DNA of 64,000 nucleotides, taken from Phormidium tenue FACHB-886. GTDB lineage: Bacteria > Cyanobacteriota > Cyanobacteriia > Elainellales > Elainellaceae. Positions 47,211-56,303 of the stretch are shown piece by piece (within the stretch, counting starts at the first letter, position 1; the number at the start of each line of letters is the position of its first letter). Below the pieces are notes generated by a model that was not told the origin of the DNA, ran no database searches, and worked only from the letters and a program-made list of their open reading frames with translations. The DNA is taken from assembly GCF_014764505.1 (NCBI RefSeq), contig NZ_JACXWX010000001.1:310001-374000 (forward strand), given 5' to 3'. Both the position numbers and the translations under genes were made by a program.

Positions 47211-48125
47211 ATGTTGCCACCCAAGCCCGTCTATTTACCCTTTGGTGATGCCCAGTGGCGGTTAAAACTAGGATTGAAGCCATTGAAGCTTGAAGACTGG
47301 ATTGAGATCGATGAGGAATTCACACAGTACCTCACCCTTAAAACAGAACTGCTACAACAGCACCATGCAAAAGTATTCGACAGCCTGCCCAGCAGCTTGG
47401 AAGCCCAGCAGGAGGTGCTAGATCTGCTCCTGGCACATCTGCCTGAGCGCTTTCCTGATTATTATCGGCGACAGGGCAATTTCATTCACAATTTGCTGAC
47501 AGAGCAAGTCTGGGACATTTCAGATTTTGCAGCGAATCCGCTGGATCTAGCAGGGCGACTGGTGCAAGAAGACTTGTGCATTCTGCAGTCTAGTCCTGAA
47601 GGATATATCCTAACGGCGGGTTCAGTTTGCTTACCCTTTCATTGGTGGTTTCCAGACAAGCTTGGCAAGTCAGTTACCCAGATGCATCAACGTGTTCCCA
47701 GCTATGGAGAAAAATTGGAGCATCCCGTCAACAACTTTTTCGATCGTCTCCGGTTTACTCATCCTGGATATCGCCTCAACTGGGCAATGATGGACAACCC
47801 TCAACTCTGCTTGGCAGTTCAGGAAAACTCCATCTCACCCAATGAACCAATTACTGTAGAAAACATAGGACAAACTTTATGGATTCGAGTGGAACGCCAA
47901 ACCCTGCGGCGGCTTGAGAAAAGCCACGGAATTCTCTTCACTATTCGGACTTACCTCTACCCGCTTGCAATTCTAGAAAGCAAACCCGCCATGGCTCACG
48001 GTTTTCTGGCAGAAATGCAACAGCTTCCGCCCAGTATGCAGCACTTCAAGGAGTTAACCACTATCCAAACGGCACTGGTAGCTTATTTAGAAAAAATTAG
48101 CCCCCACTCTACATCCTGTTTGTGA
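47211..48125 (+). CDS. DUF3445 / haem-dependent oxidative N-demethylase family protein
   Basis: 304 residues with the DUF3445 pattern: YLPFGDAQWRLKLGLKPL at the start, VQEDLCILQSSPEGYILTAGSVCLPFHW in the middle, then HQRVPSYGEKLEHPVNNFF. The named family member oxidatively demethylates dimethylamine, but most members are uncharacterised. It is flanked on both sides by the related APC permeases on the opposite strand, so amine or amino acid uptake followed by demethylation is an attractive but unproven idea. Confidence 0.85.
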   Translation: MLPPKPVYLPFGDAQWRLKLGLKPLKLEDWIEIDEEFTQYLTLKTELLQQHHAKVFDSLPSSLEAQQEVLDLLLAHLPERFPDYYRRQGNFIHNLLTEQVWDISDFAANPLDLAGRLVQEDLCILQSSPEGYILTAGSVCLPFHWWFPDKLGKSVTQMHQRVPSYGEKLEHPVNNFFDRLRFTHPGYRLNWAMMDNPQLCLAVQENSISPNEPITVENIGQTLWIRVERQTLRRLEKSHGILFTIRTYLYPLAILESKPAMAHGFLAEMQQLPPSMQHFKELTTIQTALVAYLEKISPHSTSCL

Positions 48126-48205
48126 AGCAGGAGTGGGGAGGGAGCTAATTTAAACTGAAGTTTATCCAAAACCTGATTTGGAGATCTAAAAATCTAAACC
48201 TCTAA

Positions 48206-49621
48206 TTACTGAGCCGCCTTGCGAATCGCATCAGGATCGCGCTTTATATTTTCGACAAGCTGAGGAGAACGGCGACGGAATGATTGAAAGAACCAAGCGC
48301 CTATAGCCAGATACACTAAGAAAATATAAGGGAAGATATTGTAGGGAAAAGCGGGTACAGGGTACACACTTCCCACTACAGGAATCAGCATGAACAGTAC
48401 CGCTAGAGCAGAAATCACACGATGATGCGTCTGCACCTTGCCCAAGCGCGCCAGATACACAGGAGCAGCAATTGAAACAAGGATATAGACAAACAGCAAG
48501 CCGTAAGTTGCGATTGATGCCAAGTAACCGAGGATATCCAGGTCTGCAACACCAAACAACGACATTGAAGCGATGATTAGGAATACAAAGATGCTGTAGA
48601 GGGTAACGGCAATGTAAGGCGTTTCATTGTGCTCATGTGCTGCACCAAGCTGAGAGGGATAGAAGTGATGGCGAGCCAGGGAGTAGGCAATCCGTGAGCC
48701 TGCATTCAAACTCGCAAGCGCACAGCTAAAAAAGCTAAAGACCAATCCCACGTTAATTGCAAGACCCAACAAATCTACGCCCGCAAGATCTGCCATTACG
48801 CTCAAGGGAGCATTCACCTGATCGAAAGGGGTATCGTAGTCGCTGAATGCCAAAACTTGAGTGTAGGAGAGCAGCACATAGAAGCTGCCTGCCAGCAACG
48901 TACTCCAGACAACCGCTAGCGGAATAGAACGGGTTGGTCTTTTGGCTTCATCTCCCAGCGTAGTAGCGCTTTCAAAACCAGTAAAGCTGAGAATTGCCAG
49001 CACCATTGCCAGGCTGATTCCACTGGGAGTAGCGCCCTTGAGCGTGAGCTGAGAAAAGTCGATCGCAAAGCCATGAGTGCCAAGTGAAATTAGCGCTAGA
49101 ACTAGAACAGCACCGATACTAACTAGCTCCAGAAAAAGCATGAGAACGGCTGAGAGCTGGATATCTGTATAGGCATAGTACCAAGCAATACCGATACAGA
49201 TTGCAAACAGGGCGATGGAGGGAAGCTGCAGGTCAAAGTCACTCAGCATCAAATTGGCATAGTGAGCAAAACCTGCTGTCACATTGGCAATAATCAGCGT
49301 ATATCCCATCGTTAGCGCCCAACCACACAAGAATCCCGCGTTTGCACCCAAGCCTCTAGCTACATAAATATACAAAGCACCAGCAGAGGCGGAGTGGCGA
49401 GCAAACTGGTTGATATTAAAACAAACCATAACCAGTCCAGCGGTAGCAAGCAGATAAGCAAACCAAGTGCCTGTACCAGCATTAGTAAACACAAATCCGA
49501 TTAATGCTGCTGGTACAGTGGAAGGGGCAATCATCGAAACAGATTGAGCTAGGACTTCAACAAAGGACAGGCAGTTGGAGCGTAGCCCAACGTTGTTCTC
49601 TGGTGCTAAATTAACAGTCAT
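48206..49621 (-). CDS. APC family amino acid/amine permease (copy 2)
   Basis: 471 residues, with the same motifs as copy 1 (SMIAPSTVPAALIGF, FTGFESATTLGDEA). By eye the proteins are three quarters identical or more, and several DNA tracts are nearly identical (for example 48421-48565 against 45423-45567, both 145 bp, about eight differences). The C-terminal ends differ. It converges on the DUF3445 gene and is transcribed toward it. Confidence 0.92.
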   Translation of the reverse strand: MTVNLAPENNVGLRSNCLSFVEVLAQSVSMIAPSTVPAALIGFVFTNAGTGTWFAYLLATAGLVMVCFNINQFARHSASAGALYIYVARGLGANAGFLCGWALTMGYTLIIANVTAGFAHYANLMLSDFDLQLPSIALFAICIGIAWYYAYTDIQLSAVLMLFLELVSIGAVLVLALISLGTHGFAIDFSQLTLKGATPSGISLAMVLAILSFTGFESATTLGDEAKRPTRSIPLAVVWSTLLAGSFYVLLSYTQVLAFSDYDTPFDQVNAPLSVMADLAGVDLLGLAINVGLVFSFFSCALASLNAGSRIAYSLARHHFYPSQLGAAHEHNETPYIAVTLYSIFVFLIIASMSLFGVADLDILGYLASIATYGLLFVYILVSIAAPVYLARLGKVQTHHRVISALAVLFMLIPVVGSVYPVPAFPYNIFPYIFLVYLAIGAWFFQSFRRRSPQLVENIKRDPDAIRKAAQ

Positions 49622-50341
49622 GTTTCAGTCTCTAATAAAAATTGTCAGCGTAGAGGATGCCCCTGGCTTGACGTGATGAGCGTTGCGATCGCCTTCAATT
49701 GACATTGATGAGGGCACTCCCTCACCCCTTGGAGATTTGATGAGTTGTCGAAGTGGCTTGAACTGTTCCCCAGGTTCCTTAACCAGGAAGACTTTGAGCA
49801 AGATTTGAATCGAAAATCCCGTAGTGTTGGCGCTTACGCCTTTGGCAGGCAAAGGAAAACGCAAACATTCAGCACTTCTCAGATAGCTGCTGGGAGCGAT
49901 CGTAGATAGACTGCATTAAGCTATGACAAACCCAAATGTGACACGGTGGTAGTCAGCACCCAAACTTAGGGCAGCAGGGAACAAGCTTCCTTCGAGACCA
50001 GAATCAGCCTTAGTATCAACCTGAGATTAGATTCAGCTAACCCTCGATAGGGTCAACTCAACTGTTAAGTACGCTTGAAGCGCTGTTTGCTCTATACAGT
50101 AGCTGACTTTGGACCAATCTTTGAACTGCTCTATTGTGCCTTCTCAGAACATAGCAATCGTCAATAGGCTGCAACCAGGGAAAAACGGAAGCTTTGCCGC
50201 CATGCAAGGGTTCTACCCTTGCACCCTATGCAGAAATAGCCAGATTACTAAATATCCTGTTGCATTTAGTGCATTGTCTTACATTTAACCAGCATCTGCC
50301 AACTGTATTAATGAAATTTACTGGAGCTTAATGAATAAAAC
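49622..50341. other. Gene-poor spacer upstream of permease 2
   Basis: No convincing gene. A 79-codon open frame (49625-49864, minus) ends just before the permease start and has no family features. A hairpin GCAAGGG / CCCTTGC lies near 50202-50220. The upstream region shares AGGGAACAAGC with the other permease leader. Confidence 0.4.
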
Positions 50342-50506
50342 GACGCCGAACACGCTGCTGCCTACGCTGTCACCGCCGTGATGATGGCCAGCGACGCTGA
50401 CGCTAATACGGAACGTGATTGGCAATCCCAACGGCTTGCGGAACATCTTCAGCCAGTCGTGTTTTTCCACTTAGAAACAATTGATTCTACAGGCGAAGCT
50501 GATTAA
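50342..50506 (+). pseudogene. Remnant of a small protein gene
   Basis: A 54-codon frame from GAC at 50342 to TAA at 50504 reads DAEHAAAYAVTAVMMAS and ends VVFFHLETIDSTGEAD, a protein-like composition. It has no start codon. An ATG at 50331 (ATGAATAAA) is one reading frame off, so a single-base change may separate them. I do not recognise a family. Confidence 0.45.
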
Positions 50507-50652
50507 TAAGCGCACAGCAGGTTGCCGCGCCAGAACGCCACGATTTGGTTAGTTGAGCTGCAGAGATTTTCTGCATCCAGTCAGCTTGTTTGCTTGCAAG
50601 ATAGTTCATGAAACTGTCGCTTACAAGTCATCTAGTGATAATCAGCATTCAG

Positions 50653-50802
50653 CTAAATTACTTGATCGACTTGCCGAAGAGGAATCTGAATAATGAACTC
50701 AATTTCTTCCCCAGGATTTGAGAAGCGCTCCGGTTTACTGTTATGTTTCTCGATCACAATCTGGTAGCTGACGGACATTTCCATTCCGGTGCCTTTCCCA
50801 GT
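50653..50802 (-). pseudogene. C-terminal fragment of a sensor histidine kinase
   Basis: The minus-strand frame reads TGKGTGMEMSVSYQIVIEKH, then GEEIEFIIQIPLRQ, closely resembling the G2 box and end of the histidine-kinase ATPase domain (canonically KGTGLGLS...YQIV.EKH). A stop codon immediately precedes it in frame and no kinase body remains, so it is a decayed fragment. Confidence 0.7.
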
Positions 50803-50932
50803 TTACTTTTGCCATCAGGCTATATTACCTGTGAAGTAATTGCTAGCTGTAAGTGCCTGACTCTAGATTAGAAAATGTTTCAAACGGATAAAAGGTTCTG
50901 CATTACTCCTAAATCCCCGATCGAGCGAACTT

Positions 50933-51085
50933 TCAATCTAGCTTCTTCTCAAAGTCTTCTCGGTTAGGGAAGTTAGGAAGCGGATCGGGTAACGCCTGCA
51001 ACTTCTCAAACACCTCTTAGAGCCGTTCCTTCTAAAACAGAATGTTAGTCAAAACTTCAATGCTGACCAAAACAATACTCTATTC
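50933..51085 (-). pseudogene. Decayed open frame with in-frame stops
   Basis: The minus-strand frame reads VSIEVLTNILF, stop, KERL, stop, EVFEKLQALPDPLPNFPNRE, then DFEKKLD and TGA at 50933-50935. The two internal stops (TAG, TAA) are each one transition from a Gln codon. No family is recognised. Confidence 0.5.
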
Positions 51086-51382
51086 GGTCAGCAATCTCTA
51101 ACTCAGTGCCGTGCTGCTAGTTTTAATTTCTTCTTTCATTGGTGCAAGTGATTGCGCTATTTATGATCGATACCGGTGGAGATACAAAGCCTAACAGCCG
51201 TCGCTAAACAGCACCATTATGCTGTACGAGAAGTCATAGCGGGGACAGAAAGGAGCTATCTACTATCGGTAGTACAAAAGACTTCGCAACCATCCACCAA
51301 GAGCGGAAGCACTTTACAGAAGCTTATCTGCTAGCATCTAATGTGGCATTAGTTTTGAGCGTGTGGTAAAAATAGAGCCGAT

Positions 51383-52240
51383 ATGAACCAGCAATTGCCT
51401 CAGTTCATCCACCACGTTGTCGATCGTTTGCAGACAATTGAGGGAATTGCAGCCATTGCTCTAGGTGGTTCAAGGGCACGAGGTAACCATACACCAAAGT
51501 CAGACGTAGATTTAGGAATATATTACAAACCAGAGAGCCCACCTGATCTAACTGCTCTAAATCATCTTGCTTCTGAACTTGACGACAGCCATCGCGCCAA
51601 TTTAATCACTCCCATGGGTGAATGGGGAGAATGGATTAACGGCGGGGGTTGGCTAAAGATAGAAGGTTTATCTGTAGATTTTCTTTATCGTGATCTGGCT
51701 CAAGTTAATCGGGTGATTGAGGATTGCTGTACTGGAAAAATCACGATCGATTACCAACCCGGACATCCACACGGCTTTGTATCCTCTATCTACATGGGTG
51801 AAGTTGCCCTTTGTCTGTCGCTTCACGACCCGGAGAGGGTTTTAGACGCTTTAAAGGCTAAAACAAAGCCCTATCCGATTCAGCTCAAACAAGCCACGAT
51901 TGACATGTTTGCCTGGGAAATTAGTTTTTCGCTGTTCGTTGCTCAAAAAGCAGCTGCACGTGGTGATGTTGCCTATGCAGCAGGCTGCTGTTTTCGTAGC
52001 GTTGCTTGTATGAATCAGGTGCTATTCGCACTCAATGAAGCGTATTTGTTGAATGAAAAAGGCGCGATAGCAGTTGCCAACAGTTTTGCACTCTGTCCAC
52101 AGAACTATCAACAACGGGTTGAGTCAGTATTTACGTTGTTAGCAGTTGATGCAAAATCAATTCTGGATGCGATCGCAATTCTTGACGGAATTGAGCGTGA
52201 TTTGAGTCAATGGTACGGCGATCGGCGCTTATCCATGTAA
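51383..52240 (+). CDS. Nucleotidyltransferase domain protein
   Basis: 285 residues. The N-terminal domain has the polymerase-beta-like pattern AIALGGSRARGNHTPKSDVDLGIYY (G-S motif then D-x-D), with the third acidic residue probably in VDFLYRD. The remainder is helical (about 150-280). Similar proteins modify antibiotics or act as toxin partners; here function is unknown and no antitoxin-like partner is visible. Confidence 0.8.
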   Translation: MNQQLPQFIHHVVDRLQTIEGIAAIALGGSRARGNHTPKSDVDLGIYYKPESPPDLTALNHLASELDDSHRANLITPMGEWGEWINGGGWLKIEGLSVDFLYRDLAQVNRVIEDCCTGKITIDYQPGHPHGFVSSIYMGEVALCLSLHDPERVLDALKAKTKPYPIQLKQATIDMFAWEISFSLFVAQKAAARGDVAYAAGCCFRSVACMNQVLFALNEAYLLNEKGAIAVANSFALCPQNYQQRVESVFTLLAVDAKSILDAIAILDGIERDLSQWYGDRRLSM

Positions 52241-52320
52241 ATTGGAAAAGGTTAGTACTCGTTACATACCGCACAGAAACATTTCAATTTAGAATCATTA
52301 ATAAATAGTATTGATCAGCT

Positions 52321-52737
52321 ATGCTACAACTTTCCAACACAGTCAGTATCCCAGATCGTGAAGTTGAGATTACTGCAGTTCGCTCACAGGGGGCAGGCGG
52401 GCAAAACGTAAATAAGGTGGCAAGCGCAATCCACCTGCGCTTTGACATTTTGGCGTCCTCGTTGCCACAGCACTACAAAGAACGGCTGCTGCGACTCAAT
52501 GACCAGCGGATTACCAAAGAAGGGGTCATTGTCATCAAAGCCCAAGAGCATCGCAGCCAAGAGCAAAACCGCGAAGAAGCGCTGCAACGGCTGCAAGACC
52601 TGATCAAACGCGCAGTCGTCATACCCAAATATCGCAAACCCAGCAAGCCAACTCGTGGCTCACAAAAAAGGCGTTTGGACAGTAAAAGCAAGCGATCGCA
52701 GATTAAATCAACGAGAGGGAAAGTCACAGATGAGTGA
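52321..52737 (+). CDS. arfB: Alternative ribosome-rescue factor ArfB
   Basis: Class I release-factor homologue that frees peptidyl-tRNA from stalled ribosomes. The GGQ motif occurs in [16 protein letters not shown] near residue 25, and the C-terminus is strongly basic ([14 protein letters not shown]), as needed for binding the mRNA channel. The size (138 residues) is normal for ArfB/YaeJ. Confidence 0.93.
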   Translation: MLQLSNTVSIPDREVEITAVRSQGAGGQNVNKVASAIHLRFDILASSLPQHYKERLLRLNDQRITKEGVIVIKAQEHRSQEQNREEALQRLQDLIKRAVVIPKYRKPSKPTRGSQKRRLDSKSKRSQIKSTRGKVTDE

Positions 52738-52747
52738 ACATAACCTC

Positions 52748-52783
52748 AATCAGCTCAGGAGTCAGCTCAGGAATCAGCTCAGG
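52748..52783. repeat. 12-bp tandem repeat
   Basis: AATCAGCTCAGG, AGTCAGCTCAGG and AATCAGCTCAGG follow each other. The array overlaps the stop region of the small minus-strand gene at 52774. Confidence 0.8.
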
Positions 52784-52983
52784 TGATTTTCCACAAATGC
52801 CCGTCCTACCAGCATGGCAGAGTGGCTCGTCTCATAGCTGCGTCCGTCGCTCATTAGCGTATATTCAGCATCAACAATCCAGCAGCGGTAGCCATCCTGG
52901 CATGGGTCGTAGCTAACTCCCACAATCCATCCTGGAAAAACAGAGATCTGTACGATCGTTTCATCCATTAATTCATCGTTCAT
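52774..52983 (-). CDS. Small hypothetical protein
   Basis: 69 residues (MNDELMDETIVQISVFPGW ... SHSAMLVGRAFVENHLS), with a compact mix of hydrophobic and acidic residues and several Trp/Tyr/Cys, more protein-like than a random frame. AGGAAG lies upstream of the ATG. No family recognised. Convergent with arfB. Confidence 0.6.
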   Translation of the reverse strand: MNDELMDETIVQISVFPGWIVGVSYDPCQDGYRCWIVDAEYTLMSDGRSYETSHSAMLVGRAFVENHLS

Positions 52984-53128
52984 TGCGCTTCTTCCTATAG
53001 CAAACTTGTTTTGAATTAAATATCAGGCTGTTTTGTCACTCTTACGCATTAAGCTTGCATTAACGCATCTTGATCCCTAAGCCGCTGAAACTACTCCAAA
53101 ACTAATCCAAACCCAGCAGAAATAGATT

Positions 53129-54595
53129 TTATGCCGACCTCCAGATTCCATGGAAACCCATAGGAATTACCTCAGGTAATCCCAATCGACACAGTGGTTC
53201 TTCATTCAATCGATCGCTGTCAAATATCCAAACTTCACTCTGGTTGGTGTTGCCATCATAAACAACCGCCAGCACCCAGCCACGATCAGGGTTAGCAGGA
53301 TCGGCAACATAAATTGGTTCTGTGGGATAGCGATTCTTACCAAAATCGGCTTCTGTCAGCGTTTCCGTCTCATAATCAAATCGAGCGATCGCCCCAAACA
53401 GCTCTTGAGCTACATCAACTTCCTCTGCTCGGTGCAACGCTAGATAGGTATGCCGCCAAGGTTGCCCAACTTGCTGGGGTGACACAACCGGAAACTCACA
53501 GGGACGATCGACTACCGGCTGCAGCTCAATAATTTTGCCAGTCTGCGGATTTAAGCGAACCTGACAGAGCGTGCCTACCGATAGCGTATGCGCTTGCCCC
53601 GTAGCAACCTGCCGTAACCACTCATTGGTATGGTCAAAATCAGCAAAGCGGACAAAATCTAAAACAACCGTGCCGTCTGGCTCTACAGAACCATTACCAA
53701 AATGCCACTGAAACCATGGCTCTGCCTCCCCTCGGCTGACCACCTCAAACGTTTCTCGATCAACAACGAGAATCTGAGTAGCTTGCTGGGGCTGCCATTC
53801 TATCGCTTCACTGTAGCTTTTGTATCCAAACAGCAGCGGCAGCAGATTGAGCCGCATCGGCGGGATGAAGAAAATTAAATATCGACCTGCTAACGCAAAA
53901 CTATGCAGGAGCGCAATGTCATCCAGCTTGATTTTGCCTTTGTTCTGGATAGTGCCATAGCGATCGCTCCTGTAGAGATGCATCTGAGACTGGGGATCTA
54001 TCCCAATGTTGAAGATTTCTCCAGTCAGGGGGTCTTGCCGTGGGTGAGCCGAATAAGGCTGCTGAGCTTCTAATGCGCCTAAACTATCTACACCCAGAGT
54101 ATCCAGCGTTTGCAAATCTAAAGCATGAGGATTTCCGGCTTCCCAAAGCGCCAGCAGTTTATCTGGCAGGGCAAGAACGGAAGTGTTGGCAGTATTCTTC
54201 AGCGTTTCGGTGTGGGTGAGCAAGTTGAGCCAATATTGCCAAATCGGCAGAGGTGGCTTTGTGCCATAGTTGCCGTAGAGAAATTCATTTGCTGCTGACT
54301 CGGCCACATATCCTGCAGTTTTCACGTAGCGATACACTCCGGTTGCACCGTCATCTGTGAAATGAACCGCAAGAATTGCACCATCCCCATCAAACCAATG
54401 CCCAACTGGAGAACCGCCCCGCTCCAAGCGCCCAGGCCCATTGCGGTAGAGGGTGCCCCGCAAGCCTGCTGGAACCGCTCCAGATAAGACTGGCAACGGT
54501 GTAGAACCAAATTCGCGAGCAGGTTTGGACAGTGCTTTTGCCCAAGCCCGTTGATAGGTGCGGGAATGCCGGGTATGGGAGGACAATGCAGTCAT
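53129..54595 (-). CDS. Carotenoid oxygenase (apocarotenoid cleavage type)
   Basis: 488-residue beta-propeller enzyme that cleaves carotenoids or apocarotenoids, with four histidines ligating iron: HPRQDPLTGE, LLHSFALAGRY, WQWHFGNG-like (WFQWHFGNG) and FHGIW near the end. GTLYRNGPGRLERG marks the family start. Similar enzymes form retinal in cyanobacteria. Cleavage position cannot be deduced from the sequence. Confidence 0.93.
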   Translation of the reverse strand: MTALSSHTRHSRTYQRAWAKALSKPAREFGSTPLPVLSGAVPAGLRGTLYRNGPGRLERGGSPVGHWFDGDGAILAVHFTDDGATGVYRYVKTAGYVAESAANEFLYGNYGTKPPLPIWQYWLNLLTHTETLKNTANTSVLALPDKLLALWEAGNPHALDLQTLDTLGVDSLGALEAQQPYSAHPRQDPLTGEIFNIGIDPQSQMHLYRSDRYGTIQNKGKIKLDDIALLHSFALAGRYLIFFIPPMRLNLLPLLFGYKSYSEAIEWQPQQATQILVVDRETFEVVSRGEAEPWFQWHFGNGSVEPDGTVVLDFVRFADFDHTNEWLRQVATGQAHTLSVGTLCQVRLNPQTGKIIELQPVVDRPCEFPVVSPQQVGQPWRHTYLALHRAEEVDVAQELFGAIARFDYETETLTEADFGKNRYPTEPIYVADPANPDRGWVLAVVYDGNTNQSEVWIFDSDRLNEEPLCRLGLPEVIPMGFHGIWRSA

Positions 54596-54625
54596 AGTTG
54601 GAGGATCAGGGGTTAAAGGAAAACT

Positions 54626-54898
54626 TTAAACGGCTTGAGTCGCCATAGCCCAGGCATAGGTCAAACTACCCAGCAGAGCAGCGCTCATAATGACCTCCCA
54701 ATGGGCTTGCATTGAACTCGCTAACCCAGCCCATACCCCTCTGAAGGCTGCTCGTCGAGCTTGACCAAGTTCTGCCATCAGTTCGGCTACTCTCGCGTCT
54801 ACTTCTGCTAGCGAAACATCGCCACGCTGATAAGCTGCTTCTAGCTCATTTAGCTTGTGCCAGTAGTCATTTGTCGCTTCTAATAAATCCGGTGTCAT
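54626..54898 (-). CDS. Hypothetical protein with C-terminal membrane segment
   Basis: 90 residues from the ATG at 54898; a GTG at 55012 gives a longer form. The central helix is charged (VSLAEVDARVAELMAELGQARR), and residues 70-88 are hydrophobic and Ala/Gly-rich. No family recognised. It lies just upstream of the carotenoid oxygenase gene on the same strand. Confidence 0.6.
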   Translation of the reverse strand: MTPDLLEATNDYWHKLNELEAAYQRGDVSLAEVDARVAELMAELGQARRAAFRGVWAGLASSMQAHWEVIMSAALLGSLTYAWAMATQAV

Positions 54899-55104
54899 TG
54901 CAAGAAGTAGGGTAAAAATTAACTTTTGTAAATACCCTAAGAAATTCCTGAGATGGATGGGTCTGTCAATGGTTAGAAGCATCGATCGCCAACAGTCATA
55001 GCCTTTGGTCACTCAAGAAGGATAGCTGCCTATTCCACACAAGGCATTTCAACAAATGCGCTGAACGCCTCTGCTGAAATATCCGCATCCTAATCGCCAT
55101 GGGA

Positions 55105-55216
55105 TTAGTGTGGTGCTACGCACTTAGATCGAAATCTTTTTCCCGTGTAAAAGTTGCGCATAGCGGAACTTTTACACAAAAAGTCGTCCTGACGTATGTG
55201 CGTAACGCTGTGTGCA
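55105..55216. repeat. Intergenic palindromic repeat, copy 5
   Basis: Core hairpin 55145-55177: GTGTAAAAGTTGCGC ... GCGGAACTTTTACAC. Left flank TGGTGCTACGCACTTAGATC parallels copy 6's TGGCGCTACGCGCCCGGAT. Right flank GTCCTGACGTATGTGCGTAACGCT is the inverted left flank of copy 4. It lies between the 54626 gene and the SDR gene. Confidence 0.85.
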
Positions 55217-55299
55217 CAAAATCCAAAGCATTTGAGGCGTGGCACAATTCATGCCACGCCTCAAATACTCTTAAAAACTCAGGCTTTACTTGTCGGACT

Positions 55300-56100
55300 T
55301 TACTTGCTTGCCGACCCTGGCTCAGTCAACTGACGGTGCTGTTTTGCAGCAAGAGCATCAGGCATAGCTTTGCCCACTGCACCCTGAATCTTTGTCTTCA
55401 ATGAGCCAGCAACCACACTGTCCTTACCTGACATCAGCGCCTCAAACCCTTGCTTAGCAACCTCAGCCGGATCGTCCTTCTGGCTTGACCCCGCCTGAGT
55501 ATCATCCATTCCTGCACGGTGGAAGAAGTTGGTATCAGTAGGTCCGGGCATTAGTGAAGTGACCGTCACACCTCTGTTCTTCAATTCGTTGCGCAGTCCT
55601 TCCGCGAAGGAGTGTATAAACGCTTTCGAGGCTGCGTAAACGGCTTCAAACGGGCCGGGCATCAGAGCAGCGATCGAGGACGTAAAGAGGACTCTTCCCT
55701 TACCCTGCTCAACCATGTCTTTCACCACCCGCTTAGCTAGGTGAACAGATGACACCACGTTCAAATTAATCAGATTCAATTCGTCTTTCAGGTCGGTTCC
55801 GTGCGAAAACTCACCGCCGACCCCGACGCCAGCGTTGATCGCAATGGCATCTACAGGTTTACCCGTTTCCTTAATCTTGCTGTAAAGGGTTTCAACGCCA
55901 TCATAGGTAGCCAAATCAGCCTGCACCGTCTTGACTTTAGCCCCCAGCGCCTCGAAGGATTGTGCAGCTTCGTTGATGCTGGGACCGGTGGCTGTGATCA
56001 GGAGATCGAAACCGTTTTGGGCAAACTGCTTAGCAAGTTCGTAACCAATGCCATTAGAGGCACCCGTCACCACAGCCAGAGGGCGCGTTAGTGTGTCCAT
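55300..56100 (-). CDS. Short-chain dehydrogenase/reductase
   Basis: 266 residues. The NAD(P) loop is VTGASNGIGYELAKQF; the catalytic Ser and YxxxK are in SSIAAL and YAASKAFIHSFAE. Substrate unknown. The C-terminus contains a Lys/Ala-rich stretch. Start ATG at 56100. Confidence 0.9.
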   Translation of the reverse strand: MDTLTRPLAVVTGASNGIGYELAKQFAQNGFDLLITATGPSINEAAQSFEALGAKVKTVQADLATYDGVETLYSKIKETGKPVDAIAINAGVGVGGEFSHGTDLKDELNLINLNVVSSVHLAKRVVKDMVEQGKGRVLFTSSIAALMPGPFEAVYAASKAFIHSFAEGLRNELKNRGVTVTSLMPGPTDTNFFHRAGMDDTQAGSSQKDDPAEVAKQGFEALMSGKDSVVAGSLKTKIQGAVGKAMPDALAAKQHRQLTEPGSASK

Positions 56101-56156
56101 TATCTAAACTCCTGGATAGCTGCTCCACGGTTTACCAGATCTGCTCTTTTAGCCAG

Positions 56157-56191
56157 CAGACAAACTGCGTGGCATCAGACAAACTGCGTGG
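56157..56191. repeat. 19-bp tandem duplication
   Basis: CAGACAAACTGCGTGG occurs twice in succession with a 3-bp spacer, near the SDR gene start. Confidence 0.8.
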
Positions 56192-56303
56192 GCAATGTGC
56201 TCTTACCCTGAAGATCCTAAAGAGAGAGCCTTAAGATAACGTCTTTCCAACGAAGTACGGCTGTTGCATCCTTAAGTTCAATCTTCAGGCTGAGCTTACC
56301 CAT

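Noticed and set aside
49625-49864. 79-codon minus-strand frame just before the second permease
   Set aside because: Its composition shows no family pattern, its start has no Shine-Dalgarno, and it lies in a region with other decayed sequence. I considered a transposase end but could not match one.
50933-51085. Stop-codon recoding in a real gene
   Set aside because: Two different stops in one short frame, next to other remnants, are better explained by decay than by recoding.
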